DNA of 64,000 nt from Triatoma infestans (lineage: Eukaryota > Arthropoda > Insecta > Hemiptera > Reduviidae): the NCBI GenBank assembly GCA_011037195.1, contig JAAEAF010000231.1:124001-188000 (forward strand). Direction: 5' to 3'. The translations under genes and the position numbers were made by a program. How positions within the stretch are numbered: position 1 is the stretch's first letter; each line of letters starts with the position of its first letter. Shown here in pieces: positions 25,945 through 40,900 of this stretch. The notes below the pieces were generated by a model, which saw only the letters and a list, made by a program, of their open reading frames with translations, did not search any database and was not told the DNA's origin.

Positions 25945-28900
25945 CTACAACATATATATAGGGCTGCTAGCCGACTAAACCAACCGTTTATCCCGGGCTT
26001 TTGCTACAATTTCTCAACTATACTAATACTATTCAGAACTATATTAGCTTGTTAAAATAAGAATTTAGCGATCTTCTTGCAATCACAGTTTCTACTGTTA
26101 GCTCTAACTATATGTATATACAAAAAAAAAAATACAATTAAAAAAACTGACATTGAAACTTTTCTCTTAAGACTTGGTAAATCAAAGAGTTAAAATACTG
26201 TAATTCTATAAATATTAGATTCCCTTCATATGCAGCATTAAGTTTTTATTCTAGTCAGAGAATACACAATGTTCTAATGGAAGTTAAACTCTTCAAAAAT
26301 TCCAATGTGATTGTAGTTATGTAAATCTAAGATATATAAACCAATAAACATTCATAGAAATTACCAATATATAGAAAATTACCTGATGATATCTTAATTT
26401 TTATACAATAAAATTGTTCTCAAAGTTTATACAGATTTGAATTACTATTATTTTTTCATTGGTTAGGTAATTCACTAGTTGAAGTAAAATAGCTGTATTT
26501 ATCTGAAGATCTCAAAGTTTAGTTTTTTAAAAATAAAAATAAAAAAATGTTCAATCTGCCTCATCTTAAAAATCTCAATAATTACACCATCTATAAGTAT
26601 CTGTTAGTCTAAAGAAACTACCATATCAAATTGTAGAAGTTGTTGGCCGTTAGAAATGATCTGATGTATCTCTTAGTTGGCTGATCGGCCGGGGGTATCA
26701 TAAGAAAAACACTAAAAAAAATTTTTTTTAAAGTGTTTTTTATTAATTAGTTTTTTTAAGTGTATAAGCTTAATTTTTTTAGTGTTTTTCTTATGATACC
26801 CCCCGCGGATCAACCAACTAAGAGATACATCAGAAACTACCATAGTCTGACTAGAATAGCACTTAACATACACTTATTTCACATTTTTAAAAATTTTACT
26901 GAATTAATTAAACTGAAAAGAAAAAAAGGAAAGAATTTAAATCATTTAATTATTGCGTTGGGTAAAATAGACAACAATGACAAATCAATTCATTGAAACT
27001 GAATGAATACAATGTCAATTTGGATAGTGCGAGCACTTATATGAGTAAGTGATATTCTATATATATAGAAGTGATCTGGTATATATATGTATAAGGTGGT
27101 GCGAAAAAATTATATTGTATATATATCTTCATGCTTTTTCCAGAAACAAAATAATTTTGAAACTCACCATGACTGGGTATGTAAGATTGGGGTGGCGGAG
27201 GCACTGGAGGAGCAGAACTGTCCCGTTCCTTTGAGAATAAAAATAAACAATAATAATATTTTATGAATTCAGAAATAAAAGTATATGTACATTTCTAAAG
27301 CAGTTAAATATTCTGAGTATATACAAATGACAAGCAATAAAGCGAATTCCATAATTTTTCTTGTGCATAGTAATTAGAATACAGCCTGTATATAAATGAC
27401 TACCCTTGCAATAATTATAGGAAGGCTTTTCATATTACAACTGAGCAGATTACCTCGAAGGAGTTCTTGAGAACCTCTCCTGATTTGACATATTCCTGAA
27501 GAATCACATGCAAGAGACAATATATAAAGTGTATATATATATATATATATACCGAGGTCCTCACGCGATGGTCTAGTGGCATACGCACTCGCCTTTTGTG
27601 CGAGAATTTAGGTTTCGATTCCCTTGAGGGCAAAGTCGGTGTTGACCCAGCATCGTGATGGAATACAGTTAGTAGCGCCCCAGGTAGCGAAGGCCGGCAC
27701 TAAACGGTGTGGGAACAGCGTCGTGCTTACCACACGCCCCCCTATTCAAATCGCCGTCTGGCAAGCTTTGGCCCTTTATGGGCTGTTGCGCCATAGGATA
27801 GGGATATATATACCGGATTATCCCAAGAATAACTTGCTAGAGGCGAAGCAAAACATCATGATTCAAAAGTGATCTGCAAGAATTTTAGTGGGATCTAGAA
27901 GAATACCCACTAATTAAGCTAGATAATATTCCAGCCTCTTGTATCAGGCCGCAAATCTGGTGAGGGAAACTGTGAATATTGCACTAGCGTTAGGACACAT
28001 CGATCAAGTCAATAGGCGACCTGTCAATCTAAATGGATTGGCAGTTAGATGGAACTACATGTTCAGACAGTCACCCATTCTACTAACACAAAATCAAATC
28101 ATGCACCGAATGATGTTTAAAAATAAAATTAAAAAAGAAAAAATTAATAAGAGCTTAAATCTAATTGTTGAATATGTAGTTATGTGTGCAATGCTGAATA
28201 CCATCTATGATTTTATCCGACGTAGCATGCTTCATTATTTTGGTTCTTTGGTTCAGCGTAAGATTTTCAAATCCATCATTTAGAGAGATGATTTCTATTA
28301 AATGTCACGCACCACCACACTGCCATCTCTCTTCATGAATTGATTATCTTACTTTGACGATGGATGAGAATCCGAAACCGTCAGAACCAAAATAATGAAT
28401 AATGATACAGAACAAAAAATAATGATACAACGGATAAAATCATAGATATTAAATTTAATTGTTTTATGTTGAAGAATTTTTTTTTTTTACATGAGGAATA
28501 TATTTTATGTATAGAAATATCTGATTTTAGCAAATAATTGTTACTTATATGAACGAAAGTTTATCTTCGCAAAATTTTAATGAAGACCTCCTAATCATAT
28601 CACAGATCTCTAACAAATAAAGTTATTATCGTTGTAATTATAGCTGAATGGTTAGAAGCGCGGACCGCAAAGCTAAGATGTATTGTGGTACTAGGTTCGA
28701 TTACCGGTGTTATCTTGGATTTTTAATTGAGTATTAATATAATAAAGTACATTTGCTATCTGTTTCCGTTTACGACACATGACCAGTAGTTGGACGTAAA
28801 GCTTGCCTGAAAAATAAGAATTACTTTCCTTACTTTATTATTATTACTCAATTAAATGAGAAAAGTTGTCTAAATGCTACCAAATGTCAACCTTCAAAGC

Positions 28901-31900
28901 ACCCACAACCATTGTGTTTTAAAAAATGCATTATCAATGCTTATTTGTTTTCCAAAATATATCAAACTAGCCATAACATATTTATACAAACATAATTATC
29001 ATATTTATATAAATAATGGTTTTATACTGTTGTTATTAGTTTGCAAAAAGTACATCTAGCCTAGAACAAGCCAAGTATAATAAACCAAATGATTCCGTGA
29101 AGAGATATAGCTTCGAATATTGTGTCAGCTTTTTCTCCCTTTATCTTACAGACCTCTATAGACTCCCAGCTAATTAAACAATATATCAAAGAACACTCAA
29201 TCAAAAAAATATTTTCCGGACACCCACATTGGTACAATTTAGATTGTAATCAAAGTACAAAATCGAAGTACAACTGCACCACCATACAAAGATGAACACG
29301 AATGAATCTCCATTGACTATGTAAACGTGCTAGATGAAACACCTAAACATTTCCAAAACAACAAAGGGATAAACCCTTAGTCATAAAACCATTCTTGATT
29401 TTCTATTCTTGAGGGGTGGGTAAGAGAGAAGTGGAGCTGATGTCATAAAGGCAGCTGAATGCAAAAAAGTACATTGTTAATATCTTTCTTGTACTTAAAA
29501 AAAATTAAACGATATATGTTCATTTGATCTTCCTAAAAATTACACATAAAAATGTATGCTCTCTACCCAGAAAATATTTTACTAAAATTAAATATTCTTT
29601 ATTAAATTAAATTAATAATTGATAGTCTCTAAAATTAAATCAATCAGAAAGACATTGATTTTACAAACATCTATTAGAATCTGTAAATGAATAGTATTTG
29701 CGAATGAGATCCATGGCAAGCAATGGTTTTAAGAATGCGCTATAAAAGATGGGTCTGTAAGCGGCCTGAAAGAATGCCCAGTCCAGTTTTTGAGAGATTG
29801 TGCAAAGAGGAAGCGCAAGGGGGTTTGAATGACCACCCCAACCCTGAAGAAGGAAGCTACAGTAGTATGTAAAAAGATGAAATGAATAAGATAAGCAGTA
29901 ATAACTAAAAGTTTAGTAAAAGGACAAGTATCTCATGAGTGTCGAGGACCATCGGAATTTGTTAGCCATTTTATAAAAATAAGTAAGTCTGATAAGGTCC
30001 CTTAAAAAACTTGACATTGTGCAGAATGAAATATTTAAGGGTAGGGTGGGAAATAATTGAGGAAACAAGGGAACTGCGCTATGTAAGGCAAAATGAAATT
30101 AGGCTTGGTAATGAGACTTGAGTGGAACAGAGTGAATTTGAAGAACAATTTAGAAACTTCTATCAAACACATATGGAAGTAAGGAAATGAAAACTCCTGC
30201 ATAATCTTATTCTGGTGACCTAGTATGGATAAGGATTAGAATAGTATAGTGAAGTGTACAATGTGTAAAGAGGAAAAGTGATCCTCATAAATCTAAAACT
30301 GGCTAAGTACCTTGAGATAAATAGGCTATTCGATTGAATACGAATGCATTATGCGGGACCGTTCATGAGAAACTGTTTTCAGTGATAACTGACATCTTCA
30401 GCAATTGGCCGGAAGTTTTTGGGTTAAACAGCGAAACGCATCCTCTACGATAAAGTAAATGAGTCTTTTCTCGTATACCCAAAGTATTATATTAACAGAA
30501 AAAGATATGCCGTTCACGGTGAATTCATGCATTTCTGCTTTGCAAGCAGCGGCGTGAAGCAGTTCGTTGCCACCCTTTCATCTTGCAAGCACCAAGGTCG
30601 TGAGAAACGCAGTAAAGAAACTTTCTAAGCCGGGACAAAACATATGATAGATTCACGGAATTCATTTGGGCCACTTACCATTTGTTATATTGGTGAAAAT
30701 TGTAAGAAAATATGTACATAATTGAATTGTTATTGAACTTATGTTATTACAGTATGTAATGAAAGTGCTGTCTGCAACCATTTTGTTGCTTGTTTATTTA
30801 TGCACAGTTTATAAATAGACTCTCTTTCCTCTCTACAACAAACTTAATTGTTTCCACAGTTTTAATAAATAAACAACTACGCAATAAAATTTAAATTGTA
30901 GCTTAATAAAATTGATTACTTAATTATTGCAGTGTTTGAGAGAATTCCATACATATAATTGTTATGATTTAATTCTCACTCTTCTAGGAAGCAATACAAT
31001 GCTACTACCATTTTCTGCTTGAAAGCTATCTCATTAGAAATAAATTTAAAAATATTTTTAAATAACGATGGATGGATGAGAACTAATTTTAACTATAACT
31101 TGTCCATTTTAGCATAAATAATTTATATTTACCATATCATATTAACTCAGAAAATGAAGCAATCTGATATAAACGGCCTTGAAGTATTTCGAAGTTAAAA
31201 CTTTTTTATTAATATCTACTAAAATATCTTTATTAATTTATTTTTTAAAATTAATTATCATAATAAAGATTAAGATATAAAACTTCATTTCAGCTACTTT
31301 TTATTCTTGTATGCTTTAAATATCAATAAATAATAAATTATATTACTGTATAGGGTTCTATTACATTAACCAAACAATTTTCTGCACTACTTAAATTATG
31401 ACAGAATATAGTTTATTGCTTTATTTAAAACAATTTATTAAGTTAAAAGATTTAACTAGGTAAGAAATTACTTGATAATTACATCAGGCAACGTAAATGA
31501 CATATACGATTTTTTCTAGAAAAATATCAATATATGTATTTAGAGCGTTTTAAGTAAAAACCCGCCAAAACACTCCTTAACCATTAAAAGTTAAACGAGA
31601 AATAGTACTAAAAATAAAAGTAAAACGAAAATAACAGAAGAAATTGGAATTATGATAATCTAAATTTTATTATTATTTGAAGCGGTAAAAATGTTTGTCA
31701 TCCAAATGAAAGAGAGAAACAATGAGATCTGTTTTATCCCTAACAAAGTGGTGTGTATAATACAAATTGCAACTGTACGGAAAATAAGCCAATACGCAAA
31801 AAACCGGAATGAGTTTTTCCAGTGCTACATTCCAACCCAAGGAAAATATTAAACTAGGCGCTAATGAAAAGCTGTCGATGAAATTAATAATTTCAGTTTC

Positions 31901-34900
31901 TGCATTTAATTAAAAAATATTCTATTTTAACATTACTATTATTTTAGTCATCATTTTTATTATTAATACAATATTTTCACTGGTAAGAAAATAATTATAT
32001 AATGCAAGAAGAAATTAACCTAATAAGCTGTAAACTTTAATCCTGTTACTAAGATAGATAACCACACCAAACAGCAAAGATACAGCAACAATTGCAATTC
32101 TTGCCAATCAAATAAAAAGAAATAATTTTATTTTACATCAGTGCTTGATAAATATCCTCCTTAACTTACTCTTAGAAGCCAATTGTTGAGACTTAGAGGT
32201 GGTGGTTCAGTTCTTCGTCGGAGAAGGATCTGCCCTAACTCCCAACCCGAAAAATACTATTAGCTTTGACAATTATGAATTATTTAGCATAAATATTCTA
32301 TTTAATGACTTCTATATAAAGTGAACGCAAAATAGTATTTCTGGAAAGAAAGAAGAATTCTAAATATTCAAGAAGTTAATTAAACTTAAAAAACTTTAGT
32401 CATGAGAAGAAGACGCAAAATAAATATTGCTACACAATGCAACATAAATTTCAAGTTGATGCACTTATTTAATTATTCCTTTGGAACTGCTCACTTCAGG
32501 AATAAGGTTTTATTCGAATAATAAAAACGTATAAATTTTCATCTTCAGTTTTCGTGAAAATCTGTTTCCGGCAAGAAGGATCGGCGAGCAAAAGTTGAAA
32601 GCACATAAAAATACGAGGTAACTATTTGTTAAATAAGTATTCCTGATAAATATTTCCATGAAAACACTGTATATGTTTCTATAGATTCCTATTTTTTAAT
32701 TATCGGTAGGTATCAATAATTCGAAATAAAATATTAATTTCAATGAATTTGGCGGATAAAACCAATTAAGGACATGAATACATACAATACTTTTATAATG
32801 ATACTTTATCTGCAATTATTGTTATCTTTGCTGAATTTTTAGCTATTATAATTTCCTGAATTATACTCATTCCTTATTTACTGGATCTTTAAAAAAATAA
32901 TGATAGCAGTAAACATCAATGATGTGAAAGTGAAATAGGTGAATTTCAAAATATATTAAGAAGAAACAAAGGAAACATACACGTGTAACAAGTGCAGTTG
33001 GCTCAAAGATCTTAGTTGGATTCTTCTTCTGTGCAATGGAAATTTAAGAGCCTGCTTAAGTCTATAATGAGATTTATACGTAACTTCAAAAAGAAAATAG
33101 CTGACGCCTTTCTTATTTTTTTATTAACTAAATTGAAACTTAAATCATATTAAACAATACTTTACTCTAAACATCAGTCTAAATAAAAACGGTAATTTAT
33201 TATAAGACTAATGCCTCACCCATAAACAGAACACCGATAGATATGTGAGAGCTTTTAGTGATAATTTTCTTTGGGTTCTCAGGAGTAGTATAAAGTTACT
33301 TTTACGAAATCAGGCTAATTCTTTAATAGAGGCCAAGCCGGATGTGTCCTGATAGATTTTTGGATGGCTGAACTTCAAGCATCATTTGGAATTCTTAGTA
33401 TTATAAAAAAATGCTAAATGATTGTTGATAAGCAGATTCTTCAACGAATAGTTTTGGCAATAGGGACACTTGAACACGTTGATCTATTTGGGCTTGACGA
33501 TCTGAGTACTCTGACAGCAGAAAGCATCAACTTGCGGGAATCACGAACAGGGATATAAAAACAAGGGTGATGGAACATTCGAAGCAGAATTATAAATAGA
33601 AAGCTGTAGGTAAGCAGTGCTGAATGCTATCGGAGCGGTAAGGCCGGATAATGCCAAGAGCTCAGTTCCATGGTGCAAGAAAGAAGCACCAAATCAGCAA
33701 ATTTTATACACACTGGACTTGCCAGATTTAATAAGCCTTTTCAGGAAAAAAGAATACTTGTCAGCACCTGAGGACAGAAGTGGACAAGCATTTTTCAGAA
33801 ATCTAGAAGACCCTGAGAGTTTCAAACAACAAAACTCACAATGACAATACTAACACAAATCATCTATATGACCTGCAGGGATAGTTATGAGCAGTTCTAC
33901 TAATGATATACATTCGGGTAACTCAACTATCAACCAGAAACTCAATCACGCAGATAGTAATCTATGGACGACTATAATCAATGTGGATCACCGTCACGCA
34001 AGGGGATCACAATACAGACCGCTGAGCATTTGGCTTTGTAGCCACCCTAATCTACATAATTATACTGTATATAGCTGTCGTTTCATTCCTGGTTCCCTTC
34101 TTGGAAAATACAGATTATAGAATATAGATTTCAATAATCAGTCAATTGCTGAAATGTCCATCTTCAATTTCGTAAAACATAAAACAAAATATCTAAACAA
34201 CACATCTACTTTACACACAATTCGGATGTGTCCTAATCCTGGTGTGTAAATGTACTTTACTCGGCCTAAAAGTCCAAAGTGTATCTCTTTTTTCCTTGAA
34301 AACAAATTATCCAATATTAATATCTAAAATAATTTTGTAAAAATTAAGTATCTAAAATTAACTATAATCTTGTACTGAAATCTCATGAAAAGCAAATAAA
34401 AACATGCACATAAATTAATAAATTTCAGATAGCTTGTTAAAGCGAGAAATTAATTTTTTTAAATTTCTAGAGAATTATCTCGATTAAATATGATTTAAAA
34501 TGCAAGACGAGCAAATAATGAAACTAATTTGAAAAATCACTCTTCTTTAATATACACTTATTGGTATATATTTGTATTTGTCAAAAATATAAAATGAAAG
34601 CTTACTTTAGTATTACTAAGTATTGAGGCGTTCTTGGTAGGGCTATGACTAGAAGAAGGAGTTTTTGGTGGCGATGGAGACTTTTTATGAAAGAAGTCAG
34701 ACACAGCTTGTATTATACTTCTTTTACGATCTTCCTTTGACTTCTTACCATCAGTCTTGTCTCCCTAAATGAAAAATAAAGAACACTTTAAGATTTTATA
34801 CTAGCAGCTAAATTTATATAGTAAACTTAGAAAGAAATATAAACAATTATTTTTAACTTACCTGAGAAACTGAGGATGAAGAATGTTTAGGAGTATCTTG

Positions 34901-37900
34901 AAGATGTTTCTGTATCTTGATTTTGAATTTCTTTATTTTGTCTTCCGGAGATAAGCCTAACTCTTCATCACTCATCATTTTAAATTTAGCACGTGCCTGT
35001 TCTTTTAATCCACTACGTAAGTTAGGCACAGCCAAAGGAGTTCTAAATGGGGTGTTGGAAGCAGATTCAGTAGAAATACTAGAGCATGCTTTATGAATGT
35101 CAGGCAACGAGCACGCTTCAGGTTTTGGAGTTTCAGTAGAACGCCATGATGAACTTACAGTGAGGGAACGCTGCCTTGGAGATGCGACTTTAGGAGTCTC
35201 ATCAATTTGTTTGGTTACAATTTGTTGCTCAGAATGAGCTTTCTCTAATCGGTCATTTTCAGCAGTGACTTGGGGAACTTGCGGAGGCGTTGTTGATGGG
35301 CTGAAAGTTCTTGACCTTGATCTCTTTGGGCGACCTTGTAACTGTTCTCTAGGAGACCTACCCAACTTATTCATTACCATTTCATGAATTAAATCTTTCT
35401 GCTTCGCTCTTTCCTGTGAAATCTGCTCTAATTTTCGAGATGTTGCTGGAGAATTAAGGGTGTTTCCTTTTGGCTCCGTAACAATTCTTGCCTTAAAAAC
35501 ATCAAGTGAATCTCTCGCGTTTACAAAATTTGCAGACGCAGTTGGTAGAATCTGCACTATAGGGGGTTGTACAGGGGGTTCTCCAGGACTATCTTTAACT
35601 GTTGTAGGCTCAGATGTTGTAGTGTCGGTCAATTCCTCTTTTGAAGCCTCCACTTCCAGCACTTCCAACAAATTCACTGCTTCAGCAACAGGTGTGAGAT
35701 CATCTTCATTGTTTACGAACTGAACATATCCACGATTTAAAAGCAATTTATTTCTAGCTCCAGAACTCTCACTTCCACTGCTTTCCCCCGCAGTATCCAT
35801 AAATTCCAAATTATCTAGATCAAGTGGATTAGCCTTTCCACAAATATGTTTATATTCATCTTCTAAATCTTCAGTCTTTGCTATTTTCATTCCTCTTTTC
35901 GGGGGACGAATTGTGATGTACTGTGGGTTTATGTTGAACTCTAAATCGTCCAGAGTTTCAGAAACAACTCCATCTTCATCCCTAGCCCAATCTGATAGCT
36001 CAGTTTCCGTTAAAACGGTTACATCATTCTTTAGACTATCTGAATCAGGGGAAGGTGGACCACTAGCCGTATCTTTATATAAGTCAGCAGTTGTAGATAC
36101 TTGTGTTAAAAGATCGCCTGTTGGTGCCGTTATCACTTTGGGACCTACTTGGACTAAATCTAATTTGTCACGAATAGGCGAACTTTCATTTTCTGCTTTA
36201 CAAATATCTGGCATATTCAAACTGTCCATTTCTGGAGTATCTTCCATCAATTCCCCCCTAGAATTATGAATTTCTAGTTTGGGCGGGGACTTAACTGGTG
36301 TTTCTTCTTTACCACTTTCTTCCCCTTCTTCATCTTCAGTAGAAGTGCTAATTTCAGAAGAAAGAGAATCACTTTCAATTTCTCTTCCTCCTTCTTCAAT
36401 TTCTTTAGGTGCTGAACGTGGAAATTCGGGAACTACTATACTAGTTTCATGAACAGGACTTCGTACTCTTTCCTCCTCTTCCTCTTTTTGTTTATTGCTT
36501 TCAACAACTTCTGGTTTGAGACAACAAATATGTTTGAATCCTTCCGCAGGAAGTTCTTTTTTTTCTAGCAATTTTATTGGTGAACTTTTCAATTTATCGG
36601 CTCCTTGTAAAAATGCTTGCATCGTTGGGCTAGGTACCGGAGCTGGATTCAAAAGTTTCTGAGTTTCTGAAATATTGTCAATCAATGACTTGAATTTCGT
36701 ATCAAGAATGGAAGAGGAGCCTGATTTCCTAACTTCAGATTTACCAGCTGTAGGTCCTAATAGATATTTTTTCTTCAATTCTAGTGACAGCCTAGAAGCT
36801 ATTCCTTCAGTTGACTGAGTTCTGTTGAGCATGTAATCACCCCTGTTGGGGTTTATAAAAGGCAAAGAAGGTTTCGTTATGTTATTATTATTGATTAGGT
36901 TATTAAGTAAAGGTTTATCCTTTTCAATGCTGTTGTGATCCAATTTGCGATCGTTGTTGGCTGGCTGAATCTTACCATTGAGCTGTCTTGAAGACACTAT
37001 TTGTACTTGCTTCGGTTGTTCGATGTGACATCGTTTGACCTGTTGATAAAGTCATAATATGAAATATTAAATGTTCTCGGTAGAGAAATAAAATTCAAAT
37101 TACATTAAAAACTTGTATGATAGATCTTAATGATCAAAGAAATTTAACAATAAATGTCTCAAAGCAGGTTATTAAGTTGAAATTTACTCTACACGAACTA
37201 AATAACTTTGACGATGGATAAAAACCGAAACCGGTCAGGAACATCAGAAATATGCATGCTACGAGGAAGAAATACCAGATAAAATTTATTTCCATAAAAC
37301 GACTACATTTGATATTCCGACCAGTTTTTGTTGGTCATTCTTAAAAAACTGCAGAATTAAATATTATTTATTATGAAATATACATTATTTGGTTTATAAT
37401 ATAGTTAATAGCTAATTAGACTAGTATTATAACTAATTCTACAATTATTATTAGACTTTTATTTTATGCATTATTAAAGTAATTTTTCCTTCTAATAATC
37501 TGTAAATATAAAATGGATCATACAACTTTAATATATGGATTAAATGCATGTATTTGTTTTATCATACCTATAAAAAACACTTATTAACCATTTTTTTTTG
37601 TGAAAGTCAAGATATTGGTTAAAATGGAATAAAAAGAAAGAATATACAATGTTACTGTCTGTCTTTTTATTAAATTTTAAATCCATGAAGTCAATTTTGA
37701 ATGGTAAGATTATGTTTAACTTTTCTTTCTCTCTTTCTTTATTTATTTAAGTTTATTTTTGACGCCTGAAATTATTTAATGTTATGAAAAAAAAAATGTT
37801 GGAAGCAAAAATAAACAACATTTCAACTTTAAAAACGGTTATTTTTTTTCTCTCAACGTTTCGGACAAAGATGTCTTTCTTCAGGAGCTGTAAAGGAGAG

Positions 37901-40900
37901 GTAGATGAATTATAATATGAGTTAAATGCGGGAAAAAAAATCATTAATAAAGCGGTATACAAACTACGTATTGAAAATACGAATAAACAAGACGGAAACC
38001 ATATGAGATTTAGGGTTTTATTTGATTCGTCTATCTCTACTTGATAGAACAAGGGTGTCCGAAACGACAAGAGAAAAAATAAACTTTTTCAAAGTTGAAA
38101 AGTTATTTCTTTTTGCTTCCATCATTTTGCTTATTTCATAATAATTATATATTTACAGATCTATGGAAGAAAAAAAATCATTATGCTAGCCTAATAATAA
38201 CTATAATATTATTAATAATACTTAAGTAATAATAATAATGTAAACTAATAGATAAACCAAATGGGAGATGAAGTTGTTCGCGTCCGAGATTGTTCTCACA
38301 TGCCCCCTGGATTCCAACCAAATGAGCCTCAATCGCCCTAGTTCTTTTATACTGGGCCACGCGATGATGTAGGCCTCTAGCCGAAGTCATGGCGTAGGAA
38401 AAAACAATAAACCAAATAATACATGATAATCATACTAATATTGTTTAATTCTACAATTTTTTTTATAATAGCCTGCAACAACAGGTCAAAAAGCCAGATA
38501 CATGAAGCAAGGAAATACTGAAATATTAATTTGTTTGAGGCTAAAGAAAGGACACACTACCTAATCTAAAGTTAACTAGTTGTTGACATTTTTTAAATTT
38601 TATGGCTCAAAAATTACTGGACCAATATTTATTTTCCGATTTATATTTACATAAAAACCAATACAAACCTGTACAGTTTCACTAATAACTATATCGGGTA
38701 TCATATGCGTTGTACCATCATGTTCAAATTCTGAATCAGTCGAGATCTCTGTAGCAGAATTTTCATCTTCTGAGCTTGAACTGTTACACTCTTCATCAGA
38801 TGCAACCTAAAAAATTGATAAAATGTTAAAACCAAAGTTGATTTTTATTAAAAAATTAATATTTCATGCACCCCGAAAAATATATTGCTATATTAGCAAT
38901 AAGTAGAAAAAAAAAATCAAACTCATGCATATTTAATTGAAAAAGAAAAACATTGTAGCTTTTTCAGAAAAGTTGTTGAAAAACATTTTCAATGTATCAT
39001 TTGAAATATAATGAACTTTAGAATTATTAGTTAAAAAAAAATGAGGAATCATATCCAACCATTTAATTATTCAGAAATTTGGAAAAGATTAGGAAGATAA
39101 TTTCAAGCGTGTATACTCGTACATACTACAGTAGTGAAAATACGAATGAACGACGAACGGGAACCATATGATGATTAACGGTTTTATTATTAAATTCTGA
39201 GCTTTAATTTTAATCATTCAGAAGAACCTAGGAATATTGATGTATTCATAATAATATCATTTATATATCAATCGAATCAATAGATTTTGTATATGAAATT
39301 TTATATTTAATTTGGAATCAAGTTTTTTTTTTTTAACTTTTGCTCTTATTTATCCTATCACGAACTTAACTTAATATTGTTACCATAAATGGTTGCATAA
39401 TTGCATAAAAAATGAAACAAATTAATTAATAACGCAAAAATTTAATAAAAATAAGTTAGTGCAGTGCTTATCCAGACTAGTGTGAAAATCAACACACATG
39501 GAAATACAAAAATAAATCAACCTGCAGCTGAACCCGAGCAAAAGTAAATGAAAATAAAAAAGGCCATCCCATGTTAGTAAACGGCACAAAGAAAAAAAAA
39601 AAACGGCATTTGCAAATAGAAAAAAGAGACTATAAATACCTCTAATAGCCAACTCAAAATGTCTATACATTTCAAAATATTAAAAAACTCTTTTTTAACA
39701 CTCGCTAGGCCATCACGATATTATCTAAAACTATATTTTTAAAAAAATTTAAGTTCTTCTTGTCTGTTAGAAACTTTTTTTTTAGGATAAGAAAAAGGAG
39801 TTGAATTTTATAAGTTCGTTCCCGTTTCACTATAAAAAAAATTAAAAAATGGAGTTGATTTTGCGGCAGCCGGAAACATGAAATCAGACACAACAACAAG
39901 ATGACGGGCAGGTCGTCACCTCGGTTTCAGAGCCGGTAGAATCCGAATGGCGTGCTGCATTTCGTTCTTTTTTGAAGTCTTCATCATCTTCTTCCGTCTC
40001 TGTATCACTGTCTTCTTCTGCAACAAACAATATTTATATCATTACTAAATTGATACATTAAATTGGATGGTGGCCATTAACGCAAAAATCTGTTTTTATT
40101 TTAGTTTAATAATTTTATAGTTTTTGAAGTATGTTTAGTCTGAATATAAAGATACTTTTTCAAATTTCAACATTAGAAATTAGGAATTGATTTTTGATTT
40201 TTCCATTTTCAACTAACGAAGAGATCCCAAACAACTTCTTTAGGGGCGTAATCTGATATTGCCTTTACATGTTTTGATATCGAATTGTTTATAAAGACAT
40301 CTTGAAGATGGGCCTAAGCATGAAACCGGTCGATGAAGTAGGTTATCACAAAAAAAATCTCATGGTCTTAAAAATGTTTGTATAAGAAATATCCAAAAAT
40401 TCCATAATTTTTTTTTACTAGATTAAAAATTCTGCTATCTTCTGAGAGAAGATGGGCACGCTAAATTAATCCTCAAAGATGAATTGAAATCCCGGTTTGC
40501 CAAGCAGCTCTGCCAGATTAGATCGCCGAGAAGGCTTCCCAAAATCCATAACGAAATTCTTTTGGCAAGGCTTTACCAACTGAGGATAGACCTCATTGAA
40601 AAAGGGAAGGAAGATAGATGCTACTCGATAAAATCTCATTAATGTAAACAAAACTTTAAAGTTTTTCCAATTAAATTATTTTCAAGATAAATATAAACAA
40701 GATGTTCATAAAGAGGGCCCACTTTCAGCACATTATAAAGCATTTTGTACTTGGTATCTTTTCTCATTTTAATAAATATGCCTTATTTTACTTTTAGAAT
40801 AAACTGATTAAACTCAACCTTATAAAATGACAAGTTTTAAGACCAAAAATTTTATTAAACAATGTAATTTAAGCAATGAAAATGTTTCTGAAATAGTTGC

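Noticed and set aside
27555..27630. A functional tRNA gene
   Set aside because: Box B has an extra base, a 170-bp conserved body follows, and a second copy exists at 63.4 kb; it is a SINE head.
35460..36269. Open frames on the plus strand at 35460-35723 and 35913-36269
   Set aside because: They are antisense shadows of the low-complexity MICAL exon 25, which has a continuous minus-strand frame with proper splice sites.
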